Notes: generated by a model not told the origin, from the letters alone. DNA of 49,231 bases from Clostridia bacterium (GCA_017453335.1 JAFTKI010000037.1:1-49231), one strand, 5' to 3'; counted from the first letter of the stretch, positions 35,159-44,597 are shown. A program made the numbers and translations.

Positions 35159-36778
35159 TCAGTTCTTTTTGTAAGTCGTGTTGAGAATAGTTGCCAGCAA
35201 CAGAACCGTCAAGCCGTCGCACACTGCGATGATCGGCGTAACAAATCCCTGGAACCAGAACGCCAACGCGATATGCGGAATTGCAACAACAACCGTAGCA
35301 ACCAACAACAGATAGAATTGGAATCCGCGTGTTTTGCTTCCGCCGCTTTTGTAGATGCTGAGCGTTGCAAGCAACATTCCGATGTGAACCACCAGCAAAA
35401 CTGCAACGATCGCAACCGCAACATATGTCATGCTGCTTACAAAGTTGAAGTTTGCAAAGTAGTTGAGGATGTAGTTGCTCTCATAAACGATCGAAGGAAT
35501 GAAATCAAATACGCCGTTAATGGTTTGAACCAGCAACAATACGATTGCCGCAATATCCAAAGCAATGTATGCAACCAAAGACAGCGACATCCAACGCCAG
35601 CCCTTCTTGAGCTTATCGATATGCTTTGTGGTCTTACTTCTATAGAAGTTTACGAACGCAAGACCGATCAGAAGTGTCGGCAGGATCGCCACGAATACCA
35701 TTACCAAAGGCAGGAACGGAGCAACTATATCTTCGAACGGATCGGTAAAGTCGCGGTAATTCCAGTTGATCAGATTGTGGAAGATCTCCAGGAAGTTCAA
35801 GGAAACCTCCTCGATGTTTTCCAAAAGAACGGTCAGGAAGGTAACGCCTGCGGAAGCAAAGGAAAGCAACGCAATGATCAGTGCCTTCGAGGAGTGCAAT
35901 TCTCCTTGAATATCCGATCCGTTGGAGCCAAAGCCTTCATCGTTGGGCGTGTATTCCCACAAGCCGTCGGAGGGGAGCTTCTTCAGTACAAGCGTCAACA
36001 CAAAGGAAGCAACCGCACCCAAAATGCAAACACCGCTTGCAATAAGAGCAACATATTTGGTGAATGCGGTGGAAGCAACCTCGGGAGTTGCCTGTGCGGC
36101 AACTGCAATGCCCCACAGTGCAGCAAAAATGATCGCAACCGACAGACGGTGGGTTAAAACATAAAATGCGGCATAGAACAAGGACAGAATTACGAAGAAG
36201 ATGAGTACCTTCACCATAGCCATGGGATCGGTATATGTATTGCCCAAAGCAAAGAGTCCGCCAAAGGTGATTGCAGCAACCAACACGTTTCCTACGAAAG
36301 GAATCAAAATCTGGAGCAGCTTGGAAGCACCCGCCATACGGAGCAAAAATACGCCAAAAGCAATAAAGATCGCATCGGTAACAACGAAGAGCAACATCAT
36401 CAAACCGGTGTTCACGAATTCCTGAACCCAACCGATCTTCAGAACGCTGAACAGAACGGTGACCAGTGCCAGAACAATGGTGCCTGCAAACGCCAGCTTG
36501 TTGTCGGGCAACGCCAAACCGAGCTTATAGTTTTTAGAGTTTTTCCAAATGATATAGAAGCTGAGCGCGATCATCACAACGCGAACCAAGAACATGTTTC
36601 GCATGCTGGGTGAAAGATCGGCATATACACTTTGTCCTTCCTCTATCGTCTGCATCGGTACCCAAGAACCCGACAAATAAGCATAAAAGTTCAGAATACC
36701 CATAATAAAAGCAATCCCTAAAAAGATTAAGGTTGCTTTTCCTACGGAAAAACGCGGGTTAAGCGATTTTTCTTCCAT
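35159..36778 (-). CDS. Large polytopic membrane protein of unknown function
   Basis: The 539-residue product has about thirteen hydrophobic segments in three blocks, with a longer soluble loop near residues 270-300 (LPSDGLWEYTPNDEGFGSNGSD). No transporter or enzyme signature is recognised. A GGAG site lies before ATG 36778, and the gene has a consensus promoter and a strong terminator, so it is a well-expressed single-gene unit. Clostridial genomes carry similar uncharacterised proteins. I do not assign a function. Confidence 0.75.
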   Translation of the reverse strand: MEEKSLNPRFSVGKATLIFLGIAFIMGILNFYAYLSGSWVPMQTIEEGQSVYADLSPSMRNMFLVRVVMIALSFYIIWKNSKNYKLGLALPDNKLAFAGTIVLALVTVLFSVLKIGWVQEFVNTGLMMLLFVVTDAIFIAFGVFLLRMAGASKLLQILIPFVGNVLVAAITFGGLFALGNTYTDPMAMVKVLIFFVILSLFYAAFYVLTHRLSVAIIFAALWGIAVAAQATPEVASTAFTKYVALIASGVCILGAVASFVLTLVLKKLPSDGLWEYTPNDEGFGSNGSDIQGELHSSKALIIALLSFASAGVTFLTVLLENIEEVSLNFLEIFHNLINWNYRDFTDPFEDIVAPFLPLVMVFVAILPTLLIGLAFVNFYRSKTTKHIDKLKKGWRWMSLSLVAYIALDIAAIVLLLVQTINGVFDFIPSIVYESNYILNYFANFNFVSSMTYVAVAIVAVLLVVHIGMLLATLSIYKSGGSKTRGFQFYLLLVATVVVAIPHIALAFWFQGFVTPIIAVCDGLTVLLLATILNTTYKKN

Positions 36779-36805
36779 TTTTCAGTCTCCTTCGGTTTTT
36801 TTCTA

Positions 36806-36834
36806 ATTATATCATAACGTGCAATAATTGTCAA
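36806..36834 (-). promoter_or_regulatory. Promoter of the 539-residue membrane protein gene
   Basis: A perfect TTGACA and TATAAT on the minus strand with a 17-bp spacer, plus the TG of an extended -10. Confidence 0.9.
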
Positions 36835-36911
36835 GAGTTTTACGGCAATCTTTTTCTCTTTTACAACGGTTTTCTACCTTATTTTCGAGCACGGGAAGAA
36901 TAATTTTTCGT

Positions 36912-37421
36912 TCAACTGTGGATTAACACAGCAAAATTCATGATCAACATATAGATCAACCAGATATCGTGCAACAAAAAAAGCATTCCCGCAAGCTTTG
37001 AGACACGGTAAAAAAGAATTGTAACAACAATCGACAGGCATAAAATAAAGATCGATTCCAGCACGCTTAAAAACACCAGTTGCGAGCCGATCAGCGTGGG
37101 ATACCACAGAAGCTCCAATCCTGTCAGCAACACAAAATAGAAGCATCCCTTATATTTTTCGCTCTCACAGCCGCCGATCCTGCAGGAGATCACACTCCCC
37201 GCCGCACAGCCGTTAATGAAAAAAATAAGTGTCCAAAGGATCGTCATAACCCAGGCAGGCGGTGAAATTTCGTTGATCCCCAGCTCCAAAAGGCTCCGAT
37301 AAGGACTTCCTACCCAGATCCTGACCAGAATTCCTGCGACCGCCATGACGATACCAAACACCACGGTCACGATACAGTTGCTTTGATCCAGCTCACTGTT
37401 CAGCCATGCTCCCAGCGTCAT
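36912..37421 (-). CDS. TspO/MBR-family membrane protein
   Basis: From ATG 37421 (MTLGAWLN) the product has 169 residues and five membrane segments. The family signature SPPAWVMTILWTLIFFINGC, then ELLWYPTLIG and FYRVSKLAGMLFLLHDIWLIYML in the last two helices, matches the TspO tryptophan-rich pattern. TspO proteins bind porphyrins and sterol-like ligands. A GTG at 37454 would start inside the terminator hairpin of the upstream gene and add LFLYKKKYGK, so I prefer 37421 in spite of its weak site (ACGGAAAA). It lies directly behind the penicillin-binding protein and has no separate promoter that I can see. Confidence 0.8.
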   Translation of the reverse strand: MTLGAWLNSELDQSNCIVTVVFGIVMAVAGILVRIWVGSPYRSLLELGINEISPPAWVMTILWTLIFFINGCAAGSVISCRIGGCESEKYKGCFYFVLLTGLELLWYPTLIGSQLVFLSVLESIFILCLSIVVTILFYRVSKLAGMLFLLHDIWLIYMLIMNFAVLIHS

Positions 37422-37446
37422 TTTTCCGTATTTCTTTTTATACAAA

Positions 37447-37472
37447 AACAGCACCTCCCGTCAGGTGCTGTT
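37447..37472 (-). terminator. Terminator of the penicillin-binding protein gene
   Basis: AACAGCACCT and AGGTGCTGTT (10-bp arms, 6-nt loop) are followed by a T-run on the minus strand. It stands between the PBP gene and tspO, so tspO would rely on readthrough. Confidence 0.88.
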
Positions 37473-37524
37473 TGATATTTTTATTCGCACCTTACCGTTA
37501 CACCTTATGTGCAACTTGTGCGTT

Positions 37525-39939
37525 TTATGCGCTCGGTTCCGGAAAGATCCGAGGAAAGAAATCAAATTGATCCTCGGGTAGATTTTCCGGCTGTTGATGA
37601 ATCTGACACGACGCGTTAAAAGGCGAATTATTGTGGGAAATACCGCAAAAAGCTTTGTTTTTTTCGGCAAAATATGCTCGATTCGGATTTTGGTTCGGTG
37701 TCAGTTCTTTCGGATCGCCCTGCCAGGTATATTGCGCATCGGTTACGATGATCGGAATCGGGAAATTGCGTTCTGTCCGAATCAGCGAAATTTCACTTGT
37801 ACTCGGACAAAAGCCGTGAGAAACACCGTGATTGATACTGTCATATTCACAGCGGACATGACAGGTACAGCTTTGCGTCGGCAGTTGATCCTTCAAAAAC
37901 CACCCGAGCTGCTTGCGGCTTCCGCGGGGATCAAGCTCGCAAACGTCGGTTAACAGCTTTCCAGAATCCATGCAATAGCTTGCTCGGATCAACGTATTCG
38001 GAACCAAAAAACGCGCCTCTCCACCTACTTTTTCAAACACCGAGGTCATCACGGAATTCCAGATCGACGTACACAGGTTGCCGCCCGACAAAGGCTCGGG
38101 ATATTCGTAGCCGCACCAAACACCGCAAACAATATCGGGCGTAAAGCCAACAAACCATCGGTCATTGTCTGCGTTGGTGGTTCCCGTTTTTCCCGCACAT
38201 TCAACCGTCTTTTTCAAAGTGATTGCCGAGGAGGTTCCGCTCTCGACCACGCCTTGCAGTAATTTCGTCATAATTGCCGCATTCCCTTCGGATAGAACAA
38301 TTTCCGAGGCATCGTCATTGGATAGCAAGATTCTTCCGTCCGATGCCAATACCCGATAATAGGATCGCCAAGGATGATAAACGCCGCCATCTGCAAAAGC
38401 CGTATATGCGCAGGTCAGATCCCGCAGCGTAATGCCATAATTCAACTGTCCCAGTGCAAGCGCCGCGATATCGCGGTCTTTGTCGATCATGTCCCTCAAA
38501 TGAAAGCGATTTTTTGCATAATCGTAAGCTTTTTCGATGCCAACGTCTTTCAAAACGCGCACGGCGACCGTATTGGTGGAATGAGCTACGGCATACGGGA
38601 TGTTTGTGAGTCCTCGGTAGACTCCGTTTGCATTTTTTGGCCAAGGCTGTGATCCGTTTGCCCCAAAGTCGGTTGGCACATCCTCATAAACGCTTGCCCA
38701 GTTGATGATCCCCTCCTCCAGTGCGGGCGCATAAAGCGAAAGAGGCTTGATCACCGAGCCCGGAGGACGTTTGGTTTGCGTGGCAAAATTTTGAAGACGG
38801 TTCCCCGATTTCTCTCCGATTGCCCCTGCCACGCCCAGAATATCTCCCGTGTGGCTGTCAATCATGATCAGAGAGGACTGTGCGGTAACGCCGTTTTCAT
38901 TCACGGGTGTACGGATCGCGTTTTCGTAATAATCCTCCACAATGCTTTGAATCTCGGGATCCATGGCAAGATCGATCCGTACGCCGCCGCGGAATACCAG
39001 TGAGGATGCAGCAGAGCGAGAAAGCGAATATTCCTCTACCAAATCGTTGATCACGTCCTCGATCACCATATCGATATACCAGGAATGAATATTACTTTGA
39101 GGATCGCTCTCCACAACCTTCAGCTCCAGAGGCTCCGAGAGTGCTTGCCTGTATTCTTCCTCGGTAATATAATTTTGGGATCGCATTTCCGAGAGAATCA
39201 GATTTCGCCTTTTCAGATTGTTTGCGGGATTTCGGATCGGATTGTAATAGGAAGGATTGTTGGTGATCGCGGCAATCGACGCTGCCTCTGCCAGCGTCAG
39301 CTCCTTCGGTGTTTTTCCGAAATAATGATCGGACGCCTGTGCAATTCCGTTGCAATTGTCTGAAAAATGAATGATATTCAGATACATTTCCATGATCTCG
39401 GTTTTGTCCAGCGTTCGCTCCAGATCCAAAGCATACAGAATCTCCTGAAGCTTTCGGGAGATCGATACCGTATCGTTTCCCGTCATGTTCTTGACCAACT
39501 GCTGTGTGATGGTCGAGGCTCCGAAATGCGACTTCCCCTTCAAAAAATAATTGACACAGGCCGCCAGCGTCCGATACCAATCCACGCCGTTGTGCCGATA
39601 AAAACGCTTGTCCTCAATTGCAACAAACGCGTTGATCACCGACTGAGGAATTTCTTCGTATTTCACATATAGATTGGGCATCGATTCAAACCCGGTGTCG
39701 GTGAACTCCTCTGCTGTACCGACTCTATTTTTTCGATCGGTAAACTGATAAACATAAAATTGAGGAGATTTGCCGATGATATTCATAGAAAAGAAATTTT
39801 CGGGAAGCGTTTCCTCAAAGCTATGCTTAATCCAGACTCTCGCCGAAAAAATTCCGACAAGCGAGGTCAAACACACTCCCACCAAGATCCATCCAAGAAC
39901 GCGAGAAGCCTTTCGCTTATTTTTGTTTTTTGTTTTCAT
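37525..39939 (-). CDS. Class A penicillin-binding protein (PBP1A type)
   Basis: The 804-residue bifunctional peptidoglycan synthase has one N-terminal membrane helix (about 14-36). The glycosyltransferase (GT51) domain has the catalytic Glu109 in AIEDKRFYRHNG and the conserved GASTITQQLVKN and RKLQEILYALDLE. The transpeptidase domain has Ser395-x-x-Lys398 (PGSVIKP), SxN in AHSTNTVAV and KTGT in GKTGTTNADND. A C-terminal extension of about 120 residues is rich in Cys and Pro (CELDPRG, CTCHVRCEY) and is unusual. ATG 39939 follows GGAGG. No clear promoter was found upstream. Confidence 0.94.
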   Translation of the reverse strand: MKTKNKNKRKASRVLGWILVGVCLTSLVGIFSARVWIKHSFEETLPENFFSMNIIGKSPQFYVYQFTDRKNRVGTAEEFTDTGFESMPNLYVKYEEIPQSVINAFVAIEDKRFYRHNGVDWYRTLAACVNYFLKGKSHFGASTITQQLVKNMTGNDTVSISRKLQEILYALDLERTLDKTEIMEMYLNIIHFSDNCNGIAQASDHYFGKTPKELTLAEAASIAAITNNPSYYNPIRNPANNLKRRNLILSEMRSQNYITEEEYRQALSEPLELKVVESDPQSNIHSWYIDMVIEDVINDLVEEYSLSRSAASSLVFRGGVRIDLAMDPEIQSIVEDYYENAIRTPVNENGVTAQSSLIMIDSHTGDILGVAGAIGEKSGNRLQNFATQTKRPPGSVIKPLSLYAPALEEGIINWASVYEDVPTDFGANGSQPWPKNANGVYRGLTNIPYAVAHSTNTVAVRVLKDVGIEKAYDYAKNRFHLRDMIDKDRDIAALALGQLNYGITLRDLTCAYTAFADGGVYHPWRSYYRVLASDGRILLSNDDASEIVLSEGNAAIMTKLLQGVVESGTSSAITLKKTVECAGKTGTTNADNDRWFVGFTPDIVCGVWCGYEYPEPLSGGNLCTSIWNSVMTSVFEKVGGEARFLVPNTLIRASYCMDSGKLLTDVCELDPRGSRKQLGWFLKDQLPTQSCTCHVRCEYDSINHGVSHGFCPSTSEISLIRTERNFPIPIIVTDAQYTWQGDPKELTPNQNPNRAYFAEKNKAFCGISHNNSPFNASCQIHQQPENLPEDQFDFFPRIFPEPSA

Positions 39940-39984
39940 TACTTGCCTCCGAACGATCTATCAAAATCAGTATTCCACTTTTTT

Positions 39985-40014
39985 GTATATCTAACCGCGA
40001 TGCGGGACATGCTA
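39985..40014 (+). promoter_or_regulatory. Sigma-G-like promoter of the BofC-like gene
   Basis: GTATA (39985-39989), 18 bp, CATGCTA (40008-40014) fits the forespore sigma-G consensus GHATR-N18-CATWHTA with one mismatch. The same place also offers TATCAT with an extended TG, so a sigma-A reading is possible, although its -35 is poor. Confidence 0.5.
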
Positions 40015-40055
40015 TCATTACCCGATATGCAAAAAAATGAGAAAGGAGCAAGAGT

Positions 40056-40475
40056 ATGGATGCTTCAAGAATTTTAATTACAATTTGCGGCTTTGCTCTG
40101 TCGGTTTGTTTGTTTTTTTCGATAGGCGCGTTGTCAAGCTTGCGTCATGCGGTTGCGGAAAGCCATGCGGTCAAGAAAGAAGCGGAGGAACTGGTGGATA
40201 AGATCGAGGACAGATTGGCGGTGCCAAAGCAAGAGATTACCGACAGCGATACCGATACCGTACCAACCGTAAAAGACGAAAAAAACGACCGGGAGTATCG
40301 GATCTGTGCTGTTGATCGAATCATCGGAGTGTATAACGAATGCGGAGATCTTTTGCGCATTCTGGACGTTCCGATCGACAGCTTACCAAGCACTGACCGT
40401 GAGAAGCTTCAGGCGGGGATCAAAGCCGATTCCTGGCAGGAGGTAGAAAGCCTTTTGCAAGACTATGAGGCATAA
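40056..40475 (+). CDS. BofC C-terminal-like membrane protein
   Basis: The 139-residue product has one N-terminal membrane helix or signal anchor (about 6-28), then a charged linker. Its last 60 residues read YRICAVDRIIGVYNECGD...DVPIDSLPSTDREKLQAGI...EVESLLQDYEA. This has the G-x-I-x-V-Y, SLP-x-x-D and L-x-x-GI elements of the BofC C-terminal domain. In Bacillus, BofC is a forespore protein that restrains the SpoIVB protease during sporulation. AAAGGAG lies seven bases before ATG 40056. The assignment rests on pattern recall and should be checked by profile search. Confidence 0.6.
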   Translation: MDASRILITICGFALSVCLFFSIGALSSLRHAVAESHAVKKEAEELVDKIEDRLAVPKQEITDSDTDTVPTVKDEKNDREYRICAVDRIIGVYNECGDLLRILDVPIDSLPSTDREKLQAGIKADSWQEVESLLQDYEA

Positions 40476-40519
40476 AAAAACAACTCCTCTTTCGAAAAAA
40501 AGAGGAGTTGTTTTTATGC
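40470..40519. terminator. Bidirectional terminator that includes both stop codons
   Basis: AAAAACAACTCCTCTTT (40476-40492) pairs with its complement at 40499-40515 (loop of 6). The symmetry continues outward through GCATAA, the final codon and stop of both convergent genes. Confidence 0.92.
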
Positions 40520-41878
40520 GGTCATATCTTCGCTTTTTTCCGCAGAAAGCAGCATCAAAGCGTAGAAAAATCCGGGGTAAAACTTGAAAAACAGAACGTC
40601 CAGAAGATTAAAGCCGAGGAAAGCAATCAGTGCGATCGCGATAAAGTATTTTTGCATGGTCGGACGCTTGAAAAACAATGCAACGGTTTGGATGCGGTGG
40701 AAAAGATATGCAAGAAGTCCCACGATACCGCACGCCGCCAGCATTTGAATCAGATTGTTGTGATAAAGATACGGATCAAAGCCATGCTCGAACGCGGGAT
40801 CCACAAAGGAATCGTAAAAGCCCGAGCCGAAAATGGGATAATCGAGAAAATGATTCCAGCCGATGGTCCATTTTTCATAGCGTCCGTTATCGCTCAGACC
40901 AAAGCTTTTCAGGTTTCCAAGCAATGCGATCACCTTATCCCACAAAAGGATCACCCCAACGATACCGACGGCGATCAGTGCCAGCGTTATGATCCTGTTT
41001 TTCTTTTTGTTCTTCCCCTGGAAGAAAAGAACGAGAATGCAAAGCACCAATGCCAATGCTCCGAACAGCAATGCGCCTCGACTTTGAGACAGCACAATGC
41101 AGAAAAACTCAAGCAGACCAAGCAGATAGCCAATCCATCCGTGCTTGTGGGAAGCAGCAAAGTAAAAGCAGGCGGGCATCAGAAAAGCCAGCATTCCGCC
41201 AATGGCAGTCCAGATTCCCCAACCAAGCACCACACTTCCCTTTACCACGCCGTTTGCATCAAAGCGGACAGTTGTAAAGTATGCCCAGATCAACTCGGCA
41301 GAGATCAAGAGTCCCGCCAGCAGAAAGCAAAACATAAAATAATCCACCGTTTTGCCGTCAAACTGTGTATAAAGAGCAAATAAAAGATAAATTCCGAGAA
41401 TGGTTGCCGAGATCAGGATCACGTACAGGAAATTCATCGGCGTGTAGTTTTGGCTGAAAATACCGTTTACGAGCATCACGCCGCAAAAGACGGCAAGACC
41501 GAGCCAAAGTCCGTTTTTCGGAAGCCGATTACAGGTCTTTCGGTTACGGATCAAGAAGAAGATCACAGCCGACACCAAAATTGCAACGGTGATCCCGCCC
41601 GCGATCAAAGTGCCCGCATTCAGAAAGCGCTCCTCCAATCCGTGATTGTTGGGCTTGTAGTCCTTGATCGATACAGTGAAAACGATTCCTAAGATCGGCA
41701 TGACAGCAAAACGCAGATTGTTGCACAAAAGCAATGCGGGAACCATGGATAACAGGATCAGTGCCATAAAGGCAACATCAAATTCTGTTACGTGTCCGAT
41801 AAAAGCCAGCAGAACCACAAGAATTGGATAAAATGCGCTGTTGTAAAAAAAACGCAACCGTGTTTTCAGTGCAGTCAT
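40514..41878 (-). CDS. O-antigen ligase/polymerase-like (Wzy/WaaL) membrane protein
   Basis: The 454-residue protein has about twelve membrane segments and the two Wzy_C features: the LSQSRGALLFG loop with its conserved Arg, and an outer loop GWNHFLDYPIFGSGFYD ... YHNNLIQMLAACGIVGLLAY. It would polymerise or ligate lipid-linked polysaccharide repeat units outside the membrane. The start overlaps the stop of the GT4 glycosyltransferase by 4 nt (41875-41878), and the sugar transferase lies before that, so the three form one polysaccharide operon. Confidence 0.88.
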   Translation of the reverse strand: MTALKTRLRFFYNSAFYPILVVLLAFIGHVTEFDVAFMALILLSMVPALLLCNNLRFAVMPILGIVFTVSIKDYKPNNHGLEERFLNAGTLIAGGITVAILVSAVIFFLIRNRKTCNRLPKNGLWLGLAVFCGVMLVNGIFSQNYTPMNFLYVILISATILGIYLLFALYTQFDGKTVDYFMFCFLLAGLLISAELIWAYFTTVRFDANGVVKGSVVLGWGIWTAIGGMLAFLMPACFYFAASHKHGWIGYLLGLLEFFCIVLSQSRGALLFGALALVLCILVLFFQGKNKKKNRIITLALIAVGIVGVILLWDKVIALLGNLKSFGLSDNGRYEKWTIGWNHFLDYPIFGSGFYDSFVDPAFEHGFDPYLYHNNLIQMLAACGIVGLLAYLFHRIQTVALFFKRPTMQKYFIAIALIAFLGFNLLDVLFFKFYPGFFYALMLLSAEKSEDMTA

Positions 41879-42975
41879 TTTTTCTTCCTCTCTTTTGTGA
41901 TCACGGACAAAAACAGCTTTTCGTTTTCTTCAAATACCGCGCTCAAACGGTACTGCTCCAAGGACGGATAGCTCCTTGTGCCAACTCCGTAGCTTCCGTT
42001 TCGGTAAACGGCACGCAACGCAAAGCAAAAGGCATCGATATCACCGTGCGGATACAAGGAATCCTCTCGCTCCTCCAAAAGATCGGTTTGTCCCTTGGTA
42101 TCGGAGGCAAGGATCGGCAATCCGCAGGACATTGCTTCCATGATATTGAACGGCAATCCTTCGGAATGACTTGCGGAAACATACAGATCGGCAATCGACA
42201 AAAATGGGAGGATCGGCTCACGATTTCCAAGCAAAAATACGGTATTTTCCAAGAAATTTTCTTGGATCATGCGCTCCAGCTCTTCCCTGTCGCCCCCGTC
42301 TCCCGCCAGCAAAAGCTTGATCGGAAAGCCCAGATCGTGCAGTTTTTTTGCCGCTTGGATCAGAAAGCTCTGATTCTTTCGATGGCTGAGCTCCCCCACA
42401 AACAAGCAAATAAATTCCTTGTCATCCTTGGCATACTGAGCCCTCAATTCAAGATCCTTCTCCGGGATCTGCGGTGTAATGGAAACGCCCATGCCGCGCG
42501 TCATATACACGTTGTCACGGCACAAACGGTACCGTTTGCAGATTTCCCCATCCTCCCTGTTCATCACTGCGATATCGTCTGTCTTTTTCCGAAGCAGCTT
42601 TTCGCAGCGCAAAAGGATGCGGTCTTTCATTGTGCGGGGAGGAAATGTGAAAAGATAGCCGTGAACGGTATTGAGTACATAGGGACGGTTGCGCATTCCG
42701 ATCATTGCGGCACGTACCAGAAATGCTGCCAAGGTCGTATGCAAAAGAACGGCGTCAAACCGTTCTTTTTTGAGGATCTTTCGGATCTTTAAAATGCTTT
42801 TGAAATTGGAAAAGCTGAAAAAATGCTTGTCAAACAGGATTGGAAAATCCACACCCTCACCCGTAGCCATGGTGTAGACCTCGGCTTTTTCCTTCAGCGC
42901 CTTGATATAAGGCTGATGAAAGCGATCCAGATGTGATTTGGTGGAGGCAACGTATAAGATTTTACTCATGCTCAT
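41875..42975 (-). CDS. GT4-family glycosyltransferase
   Basis: The 366-residue GT-B enzyme has LFVGELSHRKNQSFLIQAAKKL at the nucleotide-sugar side and the HSEGLPFNIMEAMSCGLPIL motif, whose glutamates hold the donor. The N-terminal domain has a PYVLNTVHGYLF segment typical of WcaG/EpsD-type retaining transferases in exopolysaccharide clusters. I keep ATG 42975 because AGGAGG lies six bases before it; the ATG at 42969 is possible. It overlaps the sugar transferase by 14 nt and adds a sugar to the lipid-linked intermediate. The sugar is unknown. Confidence 0.9.
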   Translation of the reverse strand: MSMSKILYVASTKSHLDRFHQPYIKALKEKAEVYTMATGEGVDFPILFDKHFFSFSNFKSILKIRKILKKERFDAVLLHTTLAAFLVRAAMIGMRNRPYVLNTVHGYLFTFPPRTMKDRILLRCEKLLRKKTDDIAVMNREDGEICKRYRLCRDNVYMTRGMGVSITPQIPEKDLELRAQYAKDDKEFICLFVGELSHRKNQSFLIQAAKKLHDLGFPIKLLLAGDGGDREELERMIQENFLENTVFLLGNREPILPFLSIADLYVSASHSEGLPFNIMEAMSCGLPILASDTKGQTDLLEEREDSLYPHGDIDAFCFALRAVYRNGSYGVGTRSYPSLEQYRLSAVFEENEKLFLSVITKERKKK

Positions 42976-44443
42976 CCTCGTCCTCCTCTGCCTTCTTGGG
43001 ACGGCGCGCTCTTTCGGCTTGCTTTACCTTTTCCCTTTCGTCGTTCGCAGCGTATTTTTCATGTCTGTTGATCGCGCAGAACGGCGTCAGGAGCAAAATA
43101 CGGATATCGCTCCAGAAGGTCCAGTTTTCGATATAGTTGATGTCCTCGTCGATGCGCGCCTGAATTGAGGTGTCGCCGCGAAGTCCTTTGATCTGCGCAA
43201 GTCCTGTAACACCGGGGCGCACCGTGTGCTTAAGCATATACAAAGGCACTTCCTTACGGAATTTTTCCACGTAGAAAGGAACCTCGGGACGCGGGCCGAC
43301 CAGACTCATATCTCCCTTGAGGACGTTGAAAAACTGCGGAAGCTCGTCCAAAGCGAATTTGCGGATGAACGTGCCGAACCTTGTTTTTCTGGGATCGTTT
43401 TCGGTAGACCATCCCGTCTGCTCGGAATCGTTGACACGCATGGAACGGAATTTGTACATTAAAAATTCTCGGTTGTTGCGTCCCACACGGATCTGACGGA
43501 AAAAGATCGGTCCCGGGGATGAGAGCTTTACACCGATTGCGGTAAACAGCATCAACGGAGAGGTAACGATGATCAGGATCAGCGCGCCGATGATATCCAG
43601 CGTACGCTTGAGAGCACGGTTGGTCTTACGATCCAAGGGTGTGCTCCGAATATCGATCAGAGGCAGATTTCCAAGCTCGGTAACCTGTCTTTGGGAACGG
43701 AAGTAACCGCAAATTGCGGGAACCACAAAGGTTTTTGCGCAGTTATTGTTGCAGATCGTGATATATTTGGTGATCAACTTTTTGCGCACGGTATCAAGTG
43801 CCAGAACCACCTCATCGGGGCTGTATTCCTTCAGAATACGGTCAAGATCGCCCGTTGTTCCCAGATGTGTAAGACCGATCACGTTCAGGTTTCCAACATA
43901 ACCGATCACCGAATAACCGAAATGCGGGTTGGCGGTGATTTCTTCCATATAAGCGTCTGCCATTTCCTGACTGTCGGTAACCAGCAGAATATGCTTGATG
44001 TTTCTCTTTTTTGCGCGCAAGGAATACAGAAAAGAGATCATCGTCACTTTTTTGGCAAGGATCACAAACAGTGAGATGGCTTGCGAGCTGATGGTCCAGA
44101 ACAAATACGGCATTGCGGTTTTATCGCTGAAAATAAACAGCGCGGAGAGCAACAGTGCCGTTACTTCAATGTGAACCAAGAAAATTCTCGAAATAAAGAA
44201 CGTGGGCTTTCTGGTACGCATCGGTGTATAAAGATCGTAATAGCTGTACAGGAAAAACAGTACAAGCGCACCGAAGCACAGGATCAGCACTGCTCGGCTT
44301 TGTCCCAGGGTAAATTCATTGTAATAGCGCAATCGCGTAAAGAGGTAGCAAACGAATCCCACAAGAAAATTCAGCGTATAATCAAGTAGCTTTTCAAGTC
44401 CCGAAAGGATTCCGCCAAGATTTTTCCCATTTTTTTTATTCAT
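42962..44443 (-). CDS. Polyprenyl-phosphate sugar-1-phosphate transferase (initiating enzyme)
   Basis: The 493-residue WbaP/CpsE-type protein has four N-terminal membrane helices (within about 16-140), a nucleotide-binding-like middle domain ([17 protein letters not shown]), a fifth helix ([19 protein letters not shown]) and the catalytic domain: [50 protein letters not shown] and [13 protein letters not shown]. It starts repeat-unit assembly by moving sugar-1-phosphate to undecaprenyl phosphate. The C-terminus is an unusual charged tail ([20 protein letters not shown]). First gene of the polysaccharide operon. Confidence 0.94.
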   Translation of the reverse strand: MNKKNGKNLGGILSGLEKLLDYTLNFLVGFVCYLFTRLRYYNEFTLGQSRAVLILCFGALVLFFLYSYYDLYTPMRTRKPTFFISRIFLVHIEVTALLLSALFIFSDKTAMPYLFWTISSQAISLFVILAKKVTMISFLYSLRAKKRNIKHILLVTDSQEMADAYMEEITANPHFGYSVIGYVGNLNVIGLTHLGTTGDLDRILKEYSPDEVVLALDTVRKKLITKYITICNNNCAKTFVVPAICGYFRSQRQVTELGNLPLIDIRSTPLDRKTNRALKRTLDIIGALILIIVTSPLMLFTAIGVKLSSPGPIFFRQIRVGRNNREFLMYKFRSMRVNDSEQTGWSTENDPRKTRFGTFIRKFALDELPQFFNVLKGDMSLVGPRPEVPFYVEKFRKEVPLYMLKHTVRPGVTGLAQIKGLRGDTSIQARIDEDINYIENWTFWSDIRILLLTPFCAINRHEKYAANDEREKVKQAERARRPKKAEEDEDEHE

Positions 44444-44482
44444 AAAGGAAACTCCTTCCCTGCAATCGATATAATTACATAT

Positions 44483-44511
44483 ATTTTAACACAACGGCAA
44501 TGAAAATGCAA
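44483..44511 (-). promoter_or_regulatory. Promoter of the polysaccharide operon
   Basis: TTGCAT, 17 bp, TAAAAT on the minus strand. Confidence 0.72.
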
Positions 44512-44545
44512 CCTTTATTATAAAAAAATCCGCTCTTGAAAGCAG

Positions 44546-44584
44546 AAAAACACCGCTTAGCTGATAAGGTCAAGCCAAGCGGTG
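44546..44584 (-). terminator. Terminator of prs
   Basis: CACCGCTT (44551-44558) and AAGCGGTG (44577-44584) form the stem. The A5 on the plus strand gives a U-tract in the minus RNA. Confidence 0.88.
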
Positions 44585-44597
44585 CTTCATATTGAAT

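Noticed and set aside
41824..42792. Plus-strand frame of 322 codons opposite the GT4 gene
   Set aside because: The minus strand encodes a complete glycosyltransferase with all motifs; the plus frame has none.
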